DNA from: CAYVVD01 sp964454975 | GTDB lineage: Bacteria > Bacteroidota > Ignavibacteria > Kapaibacteriales > UBA2268 | Reading direction: 5' to 3' | Length of the DNA: 64,000 nucleotides | Assembly: GCA_964454975.1 (NCBI GenBank) | Contig: CAYVVD010000016.1 | Location: 12,889-76,888 of the forward strand | Position numbers and translations under genes: made by a program | Notes under the pieces: model-generated | What the model was told of the DNA's origin: nothing | What the model saw: only the letters and a program-made list of their open reading frames with translations | The model's database searches: none | Shown here: positions 35,349 to 45,051 of the stretch, one piece after another | Layout: each line of letters begins with the position of its first letter | Position numbering within the stretch: position 1 is the first letter of the stretch

Positions 35349-36557
35349 GTGAGAACCAAACTCCTTACCCATAAAAACATGCTGATTCTCTGCTGCATTA
35401 TGGCAGCAATCAGGGTATTATTCGTATTTATTTCTGACGATTTCAATAGTATCGAGGATTATCGAATTGCTCAAAATATCGCTGACGGCAGTGGGTTCGT
35501 ATATGTTGAGCAATTAGGCCCGACAGCCCTGAAAGCTCCTGTTTACCCTTACTTCCTGTCAGTTTTTATTTTGATGTTCGGTGATGATGCACCATTTTTT
35601 ATTGCACTTTTTCAACACCTGGTATTTTCATTCTTACCATTACTTATTTATAGAATAATGAAGGATCTGCAATATGGATATGCCGGAATAATTGCAGGTT
35701 TTTTGTTTTCTTTATACCCCTCCTTTATTTATTATCCAAGTGTAATTGAAACTACTTCCATTTTTATACCATTAATACTATTGTGGATTTATTCATTTCT
35801 GAAATGCAAAAAAACGAACTCAGTTTTCGATTTCTGGTTATTAGGGTTCATAAGTAGTTTAGTTTTCCTTACACAGCCTATTAGCCTGCCTTTTATTCTG
35901 GCAGGTATAGTTTACCTGTCAATTAAATCAACGAGTAAACATTGGATTGGTTTAATTACATTTTTTCTGATACTCCCTGCTACATGGTCTATCAGGAACT
36001 GTGTAGAATTCAATAAATTCATCCCATCGAAATCACCTTTTTGGATGAATCTTTATTATGGTTACAGTCCTGATTTCACGTCTTATAATACTATTGACGT
36101 ATTCGGAGAACAGACCCGGAAGCGCATTGATTCACTGAGAAGAATTACAAATGATGTTGAGATGGAAGCAGTTTATAAAAATGAGTTCTTCAAAATCTTC
36201 AGTGCCTCGCCGGGAACTTATTTCAAGAAATCATTAATAAATGTAATTAGCTATTGGTGGCTTACCCCTGCAAACGAGTCGAATATAAGCTTAAATCTAT
36301 TGCTGTTTCGATTACTCCCACTCGTATTACTACACATCATGTCTATATTCGGTCTTTTCTATTTATTCAAAACCAACAAAACGTTGTTTTGGATTGTGAT
36401 TTTGATTTTCCTCTATTTCACCCTTGTTTATAGCCTGACTCACCCGGCAAATACGAGGTTTAAGCTTGATATTGAATGGATCCAAATATTGATTTCATCA
36501 ATGGTAATTTGTAAGTGGCTGTTTAATAAACACCCTGATTTTATTAACATTCATTAA
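35349..36557 (+). CDS. GT39-like membrane glycosyltransferase
   Basis: A 402-residue protein with about nine to ten hydrophobic segments. The first periplasmic loop, SDDFNSIEDYRIAQNIADGSGFVY, is the typical acidic loop of PMT/ArnT-like GT-C enzymes. The GTG at 35349 is the first available start, only 8 bases past the tmRNA 3' end; an ATG at 35379 (MLILCC...) is an equally good start. It is therefore likely transcribed as a continuation of ssrA or from a promoter inside it. Shorter than the other two GT39-like proteins in the window, lacking a large soluble C-terminal domain. Confidence 0.75.
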   Translation: MRTKLLTHKNMLILCCIMAAIRVLFVFISDDFNSIEDYRIAQNIADGSGFVYVEQLGPTALKAPVYPYFLSVFILMFGDDAPFFIALFQHLVFSFLPLLIYRIMKDLQYGYAGIIAGFLFSLYPSFIYYPSVIETTSIFIPLILLWIYSFLKCKKTNSVFDFWLLGFISSLVFLTQPISLPFILAGIVYLSIKSTSKHWIGLITFFLILPATWSIRNCVEFNKFIPSKSPFWMNLYYGYSPDFTSYNTIDVFGEQTRKRIDSLRRITNDVEMEAVYKNEFFKIFSASPGTYFKKSLINVISYWWLTPANESNISLNLLLFRLLPLVLLHIMSIFGLFYLFKTNKTLFWIVILIFLYFTLVYSLTHPANTRFKLDIEWIQILISSMVICKWLFNKHPDFINIH

Positions 36558-36641
36558 TCTCCTTTTCATATTGAATCAAGAATAAATTAAATTGTGTAGT
36601 GTTTGACAACCAATTCTTAAATTCATTTGAGGTTTTAATTA

Positions 36642-39600
36642 ATGAAAGGAATTCTACTTTTTCTAATTGCGATAGCTTTAATGGGCTTTGCAGAATTAAA
36701 AGCACAGTTGAAATCAAAAGTTCTTTCTACTTATCACAGTGGTATTTTTGATGATGGCGCTGCGGAGATTGGTTCCTTCGACCCTATAACTAATCTTTAT
36801 TTCTTTACAAATGCAACCGATGCTTCAATAGACGTTCTGGATCTTAGCGATCCTTCCAATCCTATTCTGTCATTTTCTATTGACATCACAGAATATGGCG
36901 ATGCTGTAAACAGTGTTGCTGTTAAAAACGGGGTTGTTGCTGCCGCAATCGAAGCTGATCCCAAACAAGCCCCCGGCAAGGTTGTTTTCTTTGATACTGA
37001 TGGGAACTTTTTGAACGAAGTAACAACGGGTTCATTACCGGATATGGTTACATTTACTAACGATGGTAATAAAGTAATAGTAGCAAACGAGGGGGAACCC
37101 AATGATGAATATACAGTCGATCCTGAAGGTTCAGTAAGCATTATTGATATTTCTAACGGTGTTGCTAATGCTACGTTACAGCATGCAGATTTCCGGGCAT
37201 TCAATGGTGCAGCAGAATCATTAAAAAACAGGGGTATTAGGATTTTTGGCCCAAATGCTTCAGTTTCTCAAGACCTCGAGCCGGAATACATCGCTGTAAG
37301 TTCAGACGATGTTTATGCTTATGTAACACTGCAGGAAGCTAATGCGCTTGCAGTTGTTGATATTGAAAATGCCGAAGTTCTTGATATTCTGCCACTTGGC
37401 TATAAATTCTGGCAATTTGACCGACCTGTAATGGGCCAGTTTTTTCTAAATCAACTGACCAATCTTCCATCTCTTGGAACACCTTTATATGAAGGTGCTG
37501 AAGAAATTAAAGTAAGCGGTTTTTCCGGTCTTTATTGTAACCTGGCAGAATCATCTCAACAAGAACTTGTTTTTTATACAATTCCTGACAGAGGTCCCAA
37601 CGCCGGAGCAGTAAGCAAAGGAAATGTTGGTTCAGTTCAGAATCTAAGGCCGTTCAAACTTCCTGATTACCAGGCAAGAATCGTAAAGTTTACTTTAAAT
37701 ATTACAACCGGTAACGTAACGCTAAGCGAAAACGATTATATATACCTAACACAAAAAGACGGTGTTACACCAATAACAGGACGATGCAATATTCCCGGTT
37801 TTGATGAAGTTCCGGTTGCTTTTACTGATGATAATGTTTATACTAATATAGACTATGAGTTCGATGGAGTTCAATACCACGAACTTGAATATGACCCATT
37901 TGGGGGTGACTTTGAAGGGATCTTACTTGACAATGACGGTAATTTTTGGATGTGCGACGAATACCGCCCGGCATTATACAAGTTTGCTCCCGATGGAACT
38001 CTTCTTGAACGATATGTACCCGAAGGAACATCATTATTAGGTACTATTGAACAGCCTGTAGGATTTTATGGTGCCGAAACACTCCCTGCAGTATATGCTA
38101 AAAAACGAGCAAACAGAGGGTTTGAGGCAATTGCATACGATCCTGAAAACAATATCATATATGCTTTTATCCAGTCACCAATTGAAAATCCGGATAATTC
38201 AGTGAGGAACACTACCGATGTTATTCGCATTCTGGGTGTAGATGCAGCAACGGGTCAACCGGTTTCAGAATATGTTTACCTGCTTGAAAACAATGCCATG
38301 AGCGGGCACTCAGTTGGACGTGTTGACAAAATTGGCGATGCCTGCTACATTGGCAATGGTATTTTTGCAATCCTGGAACGTGATTCCAGCGTTCCGGGTG
38401 AAAATGAAGGCAAGAAATATGTCTTTTTAATTGATATTAACAAAGCTACAAACATCCTTGGAACACCTTTAGCAGAGAAAATCACTTCTTCAGACCCGAA
38501 TGATAAAACCTTAGAAATGATGACTGCCGACGACCTTGCAGCAAATGAAGTAAGACCTGTGTTTAAAAGGAAGCTTGTGAACCTCCCATCCCTGGGTTAT
38601 CTACCAAGCGATAAACCGGAAGGCCTTACATTAGTCGGTGCAGGAGATGTTGCCACAGCATTTGCAGTAATAAACGACAATGACTTTGGACTTGCGGGTG
38701 CCGGCGTAAGCGATGACATATCCCTGGGTATCCTTGGTTTTAGCAACGAAGGCGGTGGTTTTGATGCCAGTAACAAAGACAATGGTATTAACATAACAAA
38801 CTGGCCTGTTTTGGGTGCTTATATGCCTGATGCTATTGCAAATTACTCCTTTGGTGAGAAGGATTATTACCTGACAGCCAACGAAGGTGACTCAAGAGAT
38901 TATGACGGATACTCCGAAGAAGAAAGAATAAAGGACTTAACACTTGATGATGAATATTGGGATGGTGCAGAGATATTTCAATTGGATGAAAACCTGGGCA
39001 GGTTGAATGCTACTACTGCTAACGGCGATATTGACGGAGACGGCAAGTATGAATATGTATTTACTTATGGTGCGCGTTCATTCTCAATTTGGGATGAATA
39101 CGGCAATATGACATATGACAGTGGCAGCGAATTCGAAGTAAAGCTATCCCAGCTATTTGAAATTGATTTCAATTCAACTAACGATGAAAACTTCAGTTTC
39201 GACAACCGCTCAGATGACAAAGGCCCTGAACCCGAAGCCGTTGTAGTTGGTGAAGTAGAGGGCAAGACATACGCTTTTATAGGGCTTGAACGTATGGGAG
39301 GCATTATGATTTATGAATTAGTTTCGCCCTATGAAGCAATTTATGCTGGCTATATGAACAACCGGAATTTTGATTATTCGTTTGATCCTGATGATGTATC
39401 ACTTGAAGACCTTCAACATATTGGAGACCTCGCACCTGAGGGCCTTGTTTTTGTTCAGGCAGAATTTAGCCCTAATGGTAAAGCCCTGCTGATTACTTCT
39501 AACGAAGTAAGCGGGTCAGTTACAACATGGGCACTGGGTTCTACCGTTGGTGTAGAGAATGAAGAGCATAACATGATGCTCATCAATAATTTCCCGAATC

Positions 39601-39830
39601 CGTTTACAAGTTCTACAAGCATCAACATCTCTATAATTGAACCTGGTGTTGCAAGCCTCGAAATTTACTCCGTGGATGGAAATAAGGTAGCTTCAATAAG
39701 TAATTTATTCCTTGACAGGAATCTACATTCAATAGAATTCAAAGCTGCGAACCTACCTGCAGGAGCCTACTACTGCGTATTAAAAATGAACGGCAAATCT
39801 GAAACAATTAATATGGTGAAAGTGAAGTAA
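36642..39830 (+). CDS. Secreted choice-of-anchor I protein with inserted phytase-like domain and T9SS sorting domain
   Basis: A 1062-residue exported protein with a signal peptide (1-22). The choice-of-anchor I beta-propeller begins FDDGAAEIGSFDP and runs to about residue 275 (including NEGEPNDEYTVDPEGSVSIID). An 'esterase-like activity of phytase' domain follows (about 280-660; HELEYDPFGGDFEGI, DEYRPALYKFAPDGTLLERYVP). The propeller then resumes (about 690-970; YLTANEGDSRDYDGY). The C-terminal 85 residues (NNFPNPF...GAYYCVLKM) are a T9SS type A domain. It may hydrolyse phosphate esters at the cell surface; activity is inferred from fold only. Confidence 0.85.
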   Translation: MKGILLFLIAIALMGFAELKAQLKSKVLSTYHSGIFDDGAAEIGSFDPITNLYFFTNATDASIDVLDLSDPSNPILSFSIDITEYGDAVNSVAVKNGVVAAAIEADPKQAPGKVVFFDTDGNFLNEVTTGSLPDMVTFTNDGNKVIVANEGEPNDEYTVDPEGSVSIIDISNGVANATLQHADFRAFNGAAESLKNRGIRIFGPNASVSQDLEPEYIAVSSDDVYAYVTLQEANALAVVDIENAEVLDILPLGYKFWQFDRPVMGQFFLNQLTNLPSLGTPLYEGAEEIKVSGFSGLYCNLAESSQQELVFYTIPDRGPNAGAVSKGNVGSVQNLRPFKLPDYQARIVKFTLNITTGNVTLSENDYIYLTQKDGVTPITGRCNIPGFDEVPVAFTDDNVYTNIDYEFDGVQYHELEYDPFGGDFEGILLDNDGNFWMCDEYRPALYKFAPDGTLLERYVPEGTSLLGTIEQPVGFYGAETLPAVYAKKRANRGFEAIAYDPENNIIYAFIQSPIENPDNSVRNTTDVIRILGVDAATGQPVSEYVYLLENNAMSGHSVGRVDKIGDACYIGNGIFAILERDSSVPGENEGKKYVFLIDINKATNILGTPLAEKITSSDPNDKTLEMMTADDLAANEVRPVFKRKLVNLPSLGYLPSDKPEGLTLVGAGDVATAFAVINDNDFGLAGAGVSDDISLGILGFSNEGGGFDASNKDNGINITNWPVLGAYMPDAIANYSFGEKDYYLTANEGDSRDYDGYSEEERIKDLTLDDEYWDGAEIFQLDENLGRLNATTANGDIDGDGKYEYVFTYGARSFSIWDEYGNMTYDSGSEFEVKLSQLFEIDFNSTNDENFSFDNRSDDKGPEPEAVVVGEVEGKTYAFIGLERMGGIMIYELVSPYEAIYAGYMNNRNFDYSFDPDDVSLEDLQHIGDLAPEGLVFVQAEFSPNGKALLITSNEVSGSVTTWALGSTVGVENEEHNMMLINNFPNPFTSSTSINISIIEPGVASLEIYSVDGNKVASISNLFLDRNLHSIEFKAANLPAGAYYCVLKMNGKSETINMVKVK

Positions 39831-39848
39831 ATTCATATTTCTTTTTTT

Positions 39849-39885
39849 AAAGTCTCCCGGCAAATAGTTGGGAGACTTTTTTTTT
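39849..39885 (+). terminator. Strong rho-independent terminator
   Basis: Stem AAAGTCTCCC (39849-39858) pairs with GGGAGACTTT (39870-39879) over an 11-base loop and is followed by a run of T. It ends the choice-of-anchor I gene and insulates it from the arylsulfotransferase-like pair. Confidence 0.9.
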
Positions 39886-39909
39886 GAGACGGATTTACGT
39901 TTTATGTGT
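39882..39909 (-). repeat. 28-bp intergenic repeat, copy B
   Basis: The minus strand of this stretch matches 12959-12986 at 26 of 28 positions. It starts in the T tract of the preceding terminator and extends into the upstream region of the arylsulfotransferase-like genes. Confidence 0.55.
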
Positions 39910-39985
39910 TAATATATCAGAACATAAATTATTCACTAATAAATAATAGATTCTGATTTAATCTGCCCTACTATTTAAACTTATC

Positions 39986-40024
39986 AATTACTGTTAATAA
40001 TTTGTGAATTAGTTAACAGTAATT
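39986..40024. promoter_or_regulatory. Perfect 12-bp palindrome upstream of the ASST-like pair
   Basis: Arms 39986-39997 (AATTACTGTTAA) and 40013-40024 (TTAACAGTAATT) are perfectly inverted with a 15-base spacer, and end 29 bases before the ATG at 40054. It is the best-formed A/T-rich inverted repeat seen upstream of any gene in the window. It could be an operator for a dimeric regulator or a hairpin in the mRNA leader; there is no T tract, so a terminator is unlikely. Confidence 0.55.
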
Positions 40025-40053
40025 TAAATTTGTTGTATGAAGCAGAGGCAGAA

Positions 40054-42507
40054 ATGAACAAGTCAAAATCACTTACCTATCATGCAATTTTATCAATCTT
40101 ATTGTTAAATCTACTCAAATTAAACTCTCAAAGCATAAATACGGAGCTATACGAGTACATTAGCCCTGTTCCCGGCAGTGACTATATCCTTCCGGAAAAT
40201 AATATTATAATTCGCTTTGGAGAAGAACTAACAAAAGAGATTGACTCTTCAAAGCTAATAATAGATGTAAGTGGTTCGATGTCGGGACATGTCAAGGGGA
40301 ACCTCTTTGTTTATAAAGACAACAAAACCCTGATTTTTTTACCTGAAAAATCATACCAGAGAGGAGAAAGAGTAAATGTCAGGTATATTGGAGGATTGGA
40401 AACAATTAATATGAATATCCTTCCAGAGTTGGAATTTTATTTTGATATTAAAGACCCACTGCCGATTAGCGTAGAAAAGAAGAAACCACCCAAACCGGTT
40501 AGTTCAAAAATTCAGATTGCAGACTCAATCAGAAAAATGCAAACAGAGAAACATTTACCTGAAAATTTCCTCCCTGTAACTACGAATGTTTTAAGTAAAA
40601 TTTCAGAAGGAAAATATTTATTCAGCACTAATGGTTTTGGTTGGAATCAGGAGGAAAAACTATATCCCTACTTAATTGTAAGCGATGAACATGGGACGCC
40701 GGTATTTTTCCGTGAAAAACCTGCCGGAGCTATTCCTGTTAATATTAATAATAAAGGCTACATTACATATTTTGATCCCGGAAGTAAAGGATTTTTAATT
40801 TGTGATAATGAATTCAATCCTATTCAACATGTAACGACAGGGAATGGGTACAATCCTGATGTTCATGACCTTGCGATTTATAATAATACTTTTTGGATAA
40901 TATCATATGATACTCAGTTAATTGATTTAACTGATTCTATAGAAGGAGGTTTTCACCATCAAAGAATGGCCGGTGTTATAATCCAAAATATTGATAAAGA
41001 GGGAATCGTTTTTTTCCAATGGAGGAGTTGGGACCACTTTAGCATGTTCGATAGTTATTATGAAGAGTTTTTAGACTCAACTCATAATTATGACTTAGTA
41101 CATGCAAACACAATTGAAGTTGATTCAGATACATCTATCCTGGTTTCATGCAGAAATATGAACGAAATTACTAAAATTAATACTCTTACTGGTGAAATAG
41201 TTTGGAGGCTTGGTGGAAAGAACAATCATTTTGAATTTATTGATTCACCAAGGAGGTTCTCTTTTCAACATGATGTCAGGAAGCATGATGAAAACATAAT
41301 TACACTGTTTGATAACGGGAATATGTCAAAACCTACTCAATCAAGTTCAGTAACTTACAAAATCAATGAAGATAAGCTGACAGTTGAAGAAGTTAGCAGA
41401 CTCGAATTAGGTCCCGCTCAGATGAGTTGGTCAATGGGTAATTCACAATTGCTCGACAATGGCAATACCGTTGTGGGCTGGGGTTCTAAAAGATACCCTA
41501 ATATTACCGAGTTTAATAGCGATGGTGAACCACTTATACACATTAATTTCAATTGCCCAAATTACCGTGCTTTTAAATTCGACTGGGAGACGCAGCTCTT
41601 TGAGACAGACATTAAGGAGTATGATTTTGGGGTATTAGAGAAGGGTAACTCTCACAATCTAAATATAGTAATAAATAATAACCAGGATGTTCCGATGGAA
41701 ATATCAAGCATCCACAATCACCTGGATGAATATTCAATATTAGAAGATTTACCTTTACAAATTGAAGCTAAAGGAAGCCGGGAAATCACTATTAAATTAA
41801 ACCCCGATTCGGTTGGAAAAGCATACGATGTATTTACCCTGGATTATGATAACGACAGCACGAGATATGCCAGGCAAATAAGATTGACTGCAGATGTAAT
41901 TCCACAGCAAGGTAATTCAACTATTTCATATAATCCTGTAAATATGAGCAAAAACATACTATTAAGTACAAAACCTGTGCTTTCATTTTCAAGGGCGCTT
42001 AAGACGAAAAAAGATGAATTGTGGCCCGTAAATATTGGGGATTACTTTTTTTTGAGAAAAGATTCTCCGGAAGGAGATAATATTGAGTTCAAGGCAACAG
42101 TTGACTGGCGAAAGACAAAAGTTACGATAGCGTCTGTTGATGAACTTGAAAAAGCCTCTGTTTATTACTTCGGAATCAAGGATACTCTTTATGATTACTC
42201 CGGAGATCCGATATTGCCGCAATCTGTTTTGTTTTATACTTTAGGCTATACTGATATCGAGGATATTAAGAATAGCGAAGTATCAATTTCTCCAAACCCT
42301 GCAAATGAATTCATAACAATAAACTCTATCGATGAAGCAATCTCGGAAGTCGAGCTTATTACGATTAGTGGTAATAGTTTGATTCATCGAAAAAATCTAT
42401 CAATTAATAAAATCAGACTGAATATTTATGATCTGGTTCGTGGAATGTACTTTGTAAAGATTAGAACCTTAAACAATACATTTGCAACTAAATTAATTGT
42501 CGAGTAG
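40054..42507 (+). CDS. Secreted arylsulfotransferase-fold protein with T9SS sorting domain (copy 1)
   Basis: An 817-residue exported protein. I start at ATG 40054 (GAGG just upstream) rather than the in-frame TTGs. After a signal peptide comes an Ig-like module (YEYISPVPGSDY..., about 30-130), then an ASST-type propeller (about 160-510). The four residues that match the ASST active site are in order: His271 (VHDL), His350 (VHANTI), Arg367 (SCRNMNE) and His406 (FQHD). The tail has ASH-like and Ig-like domains and a T9SS type A domain (from about 745). The expected reaction is transfer of sulfate between phenolic compounds; substrate unknown. Confidence 0.82.
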   Translation: MNKSKSLTYHAILSILLLNLLKLNSQSINTELYEYISPVPGSDYILPENNIIIRFGEELTKEIDSSKLIIDVSGSMSGHVKGNLFVYKDNKTLIFLPEKSYQRGERVNVRYIGGLETINMNILPELEFYFDIKDPLPISVEKKKPPKPVSSKIQIADSIRKMQTEKHLPENFLPVTTNVLSKISEGKYLFSTNGFGWNQEEKLYPYLIVSDEHGTPVFFREKPAGAIPVNINNKGYITYFDPGSKGFLICDNEFNPIQHVTTGNGYNPDVHDLAIYNNTFWIISYDTQLIDLTDSIEGGFHHQRMAGVIIQNIDKEGIVFFQWRSWDHFSMFDSYYEEFLDSTHNYDLVHANTIEVDSDTSILVSCRNMNEITKINTLTGEIVWRLGGKNNHFEFIDSPRRFSFQHDVRKHDENIITLFDNGNMSKPTQSSSVTYKINEDKLTVEEVSRLELGPAQMSWSMGNSQLLDNGNTVVGWGSKRYPNITEFNSDGEPLIHINFNCPNYRAFKFDWETQLFETDIKEYDFGVLEKGNSHNLNIVINNNQDVPMEISSIHNHLDEYSILEDLPLQIEAKGSREITIKLNPDSVGKAYDVFTLDYDNDSTRYARQIRLTADVIPQQGNSTISYNPVNMSKNILLSTKPVLSFSRALKTKKDELWPVNIGDYFFLRKDSPEGDNIEFKATVDWRKTKVTIASVDELEKASVYYFGIKDTLYDYSGDPILPQSVLFYTLGYTDIEDIKNSEVSISPNPANEFITINSIDEAISEVELITISGNSLIHRKNLSINKIRLNIYDLVRGMYFVKIRTLNNTFATKLIVE

Positions 42508-42539
42508 TCTGATAAAAAAACAATTAACCCGGAGTCAAA

Positions 42540-44987
42540 GTGACGAAACTTCTACTCTCGTCAATATTCATCCTTGTTTTCATATTTCAACCATTTCTAC
42601 GTGCTGTTGAACTAAATGTAGATAAATACCAGTATTTATCTCCCCGGCCTGGTGCTGAATATGTTTCAACAATGAATAATATCATTATCAGGTATGGCGC
42701 ACAATTAAAAGAAGACCAGCAAATAGAGAACGAATTAATTGAAGTTACGGGAAGTATTAGTGGTATCCACAATGGAGATATAATACTCTACAAAGACAAT
42801 AAAACCCTGATATTTAATCATAATTCGGAGTTTGAACCCGGAGAAATTGTGTCTGTAAAATTACAAGGCGGGCTCGAAACTGCTTCTGACGAAGTATTAC
42901 CGGAACTTAAATATCAATTTATTATATCTTCGGGTATTCCTTCAATTCCTGATATAAAAATACCAAAGCAAAGCAAACCAAAGAAATCTGAATGGAAGCA
43001 TATAAAAGTGTTGTCTGAATCAGGCTTCCCGGATGATTTCCCAACTATAACTACTGAAATTTATGGGAAACCGGCACCAGGTTACTATTTTTTCTCCAAT
43101 TGGAACGATGACTTCCCTCTTGATGATTCAAAAAGTTCATATCTAACGATATGTGATGAATTTGGGACTCCAGTTTATTATCGAAAGACCATGCGCGGAG
43201 CAAGAGATTTTAGAATAGTTCAAGACAATAAGGTATTGTTTTTTGAGCTAAGTGATTACCAGTATTGGTTCTGCGATATTAATTTTAATTTAGAGAAGAA
43301 ACTATACCCGGGGAATGGATATACCCCTGACAGCCATGATTTAAAGCTGATGTCAGACAGCAATTATTGGTCAATGATGTATGATAAGCAGTATATTCCA
43401 ATAGAAGAAGAACCCGTTAATCTTGGTATGCATGCTGTAGTTGAAGGATTTGTGATCCAGGAATTGACTTACAACGGTATGGTTATATTCCAGTGGAGAA
43501 GTTGGGATAATTTCGGTTTGTTTGATGGAAAGTTAGGGGCTGAAGATTTTAATGATTCGTCTATTGTATATGATTTATATCATATTAACTCCATCGAGGT
43601 AGATTCTGACACATCCGCTATCATCTCTTGCAGGCATTTGGATGAAGTTACAAAAATTGACAGAAGAACAGGTGAGATTCTTTGGCGCCTGGGCGGGAAG
43701 AAGAATGAATTTGAATTTATCAACGATGAAAGAAGATTTTCTCATCAGCATGATGCACGTGTACTGCAAAACGGCTTATTGACATTATTCGATAACGGGA
43801 ATAGCCATCAACCTCCCGAAAGTTCAATTGTCGCATATAAAATAGATGACAGGTTCAAAACTGCAGAATCCATGTATAGATATGGATACAAAGATTACAA
43901 ATATTCAGGAGCGATGGGAAACGCCCAGACATTGGAAAACGGGAATATAATCGTTGGATGGGGATATATGCATTCACCTCCACACATAAGCGAATTAGAT
44001 GAAGACGGTAATATTATTGTCAACCTTGACATCAATGCAATCAGTTACAGGGCTTATAAATTTAATTGGAAAACCACGCTTTTTGAGACAGATATAGAAT
44101 ACTACGATTGGGGGATTGTAGAGCCCGGAACAAAGGACATTTTGGAAATTGAGATAATCAATAACCAGGATATCCCGATTACAATTTCGGGTTATCATAA
44201 TCATCTTGAAGATTACAGAATAATTGAAAGCTTCCCTTTAGAAATTGATGCCAATAGCAGTACTGTTGTTTCATTAGAGTATGAAAGCAAAAGTATCGGC
44301 AAAGCATACGATATATTAACATTCAACTACGACGTTGATTCTTCAAGATTCGCACGCCAGGTAGAAGTTAGTGCATTGGTGCATTCCGGAGCAGAACCCA
44401 TTGTCAGCTTTCTTCCGGAAAAGGGAAGCACTAACGTAAGCACCAAAGAAAAAGTTATTATACTTCTATCCGAAGCAGTTAAATCCGACTCTGCGGAGCT
44501 CTGGCCCATTAATATCAGTAAATACTTTTACTTTAGAAAAGGTAGTCCCGATGGAGAAGATGTACCATTCGATGCTAAAGTAAACCCGGGAAAAACAGAG
44601 GTTGAATTAATCCCCAGAACTGATTTAGAGGATGACAAGCTGTTTTTTGTAGGATTAAAACAGCCCCTTCTTGATTATGCAGGCAACAAGCTTGAAAAGG
44701 GAACATCGCACTTTTCCACCGGTAAATTGACTTCAGTTCCAATCCATGAGTCAAATGATAATATATCGGTTTTTCCAAATCCTGTGAATGATTTTGTCAA
44801 TTTTGAAGTAAAGAATGATGAACTCAATAAAATCGAATTGATTGATATTCAAGGCCGGATTCTTTTTGAAACAATAACTTTCCCCGCCTTCTCTATTGAT
44901 CTGAGCAGCTATAGCACGGGGATTTATTATCTGCGATTCCTTTTTTCTGATGGCAATGTTGCCGTTTCATGTATTGTTAAGAATTAG
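42540..44987 (+). CDS. Secreted arylsulfotransferase-fold protein with T9SS sorting domain (copy 2)
   Basis: An 815-residue paralog of the preceding gene with the same domain order. It begins at GTG 42540, with GGAG eight bases upstream, and a signal peptide (about 1-22). The active-site set is again complete: His266 (SHDL), His348 (YHINSI), Arg365 (SCRHLDE) and His404 (QHDAR), at nearly the same spacing as in copy 1. An ASH-like segment, Ig-like Big_5-type segment and T9SS type A tail follow. The 32-base gap and shared strand suggest cotranscription. The divergence between the copies suggests different substrates. Confidence 0.82.
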   Translation: MTKLLLSSIFILVFIFQPFLRAVELNVDKYQYLSPRPGAEYVSTMNNIIIRYGAQLKEDQQIENELIEVTGSISGIHNGDIILYKDNKTLIFNHNSEFEPGEIVSVKLQGGLETASDEVLPELKYQFIISSGIPSIPDIKIPKQSKPKKSEWKHIKVLSESGFPDDFPTITTEIYGKPAPGYYFFSNWNDDFPLDDSKSSYLTICDEFGTPVYYRKTMRGARDFRIVQDNKVLFFELSDYQYWFCDINFNLEKKLYPGNGYTPDSHDLKLMSDSNYWSMMYDKQYIPIEEEPVNLGMHAVVEGFVIQELTYNGMVIFQWRSWDNFGLFDGKLGAEDFNDSSIVYDLYHINSIEVDSDTSAIISCRHLDEVTKIDRRTGEILWRLGGKKNEFEFINDERRFSHQHDARVLQNGLLTLFDNGNSHQPPESSIVAYKIDDRFKTAESMYRYGYKDYKYSGAMGNAQTLENGNIIVGWGYMHSPPHISELDEDGNIIVNLDINAISYRAYKFNWKTTLFETDIEYYDWGIVEPGTKDILEIEIINNQDIPITISGYHNHLEDYRIIESFPLEIDANSSTVVSLEYESKSIGKAYDILTFNYDVDSSRFARQVEVSALVHSGAEPIVSFLPEKGSTNVSTKEKVIILLSEAVKSDSAELWPINISKYFYFRKGSPDGEDVPFDAKVNPGKTEVELIPRTDLEDDKLFFVGLKQPLLDYAGNKLEKGTSHFSTGKLTSVPIHESNDNISVFPNPVNDFVNFEVKNDELNKIELIDIQGRILFETITFPAFSIDLSSYSTGIYYLRFLFSDGNVAVSCIVKN

Positions 44988-45051
44988 ATTTTATCATTAC
45001 GAATAAATGCTTTATTTTCGTTTCCCTTGATAGATAATCTGTAATACATGA

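Noticed and set aside
34986..36557. Integrated element at ssrA
   Set aside because: tmRNA genes are frequent integration sites, but there is no integrase, no repeat of the tmRNA 3' end downstream and the neighbours are ordinary glycosyltransferases.
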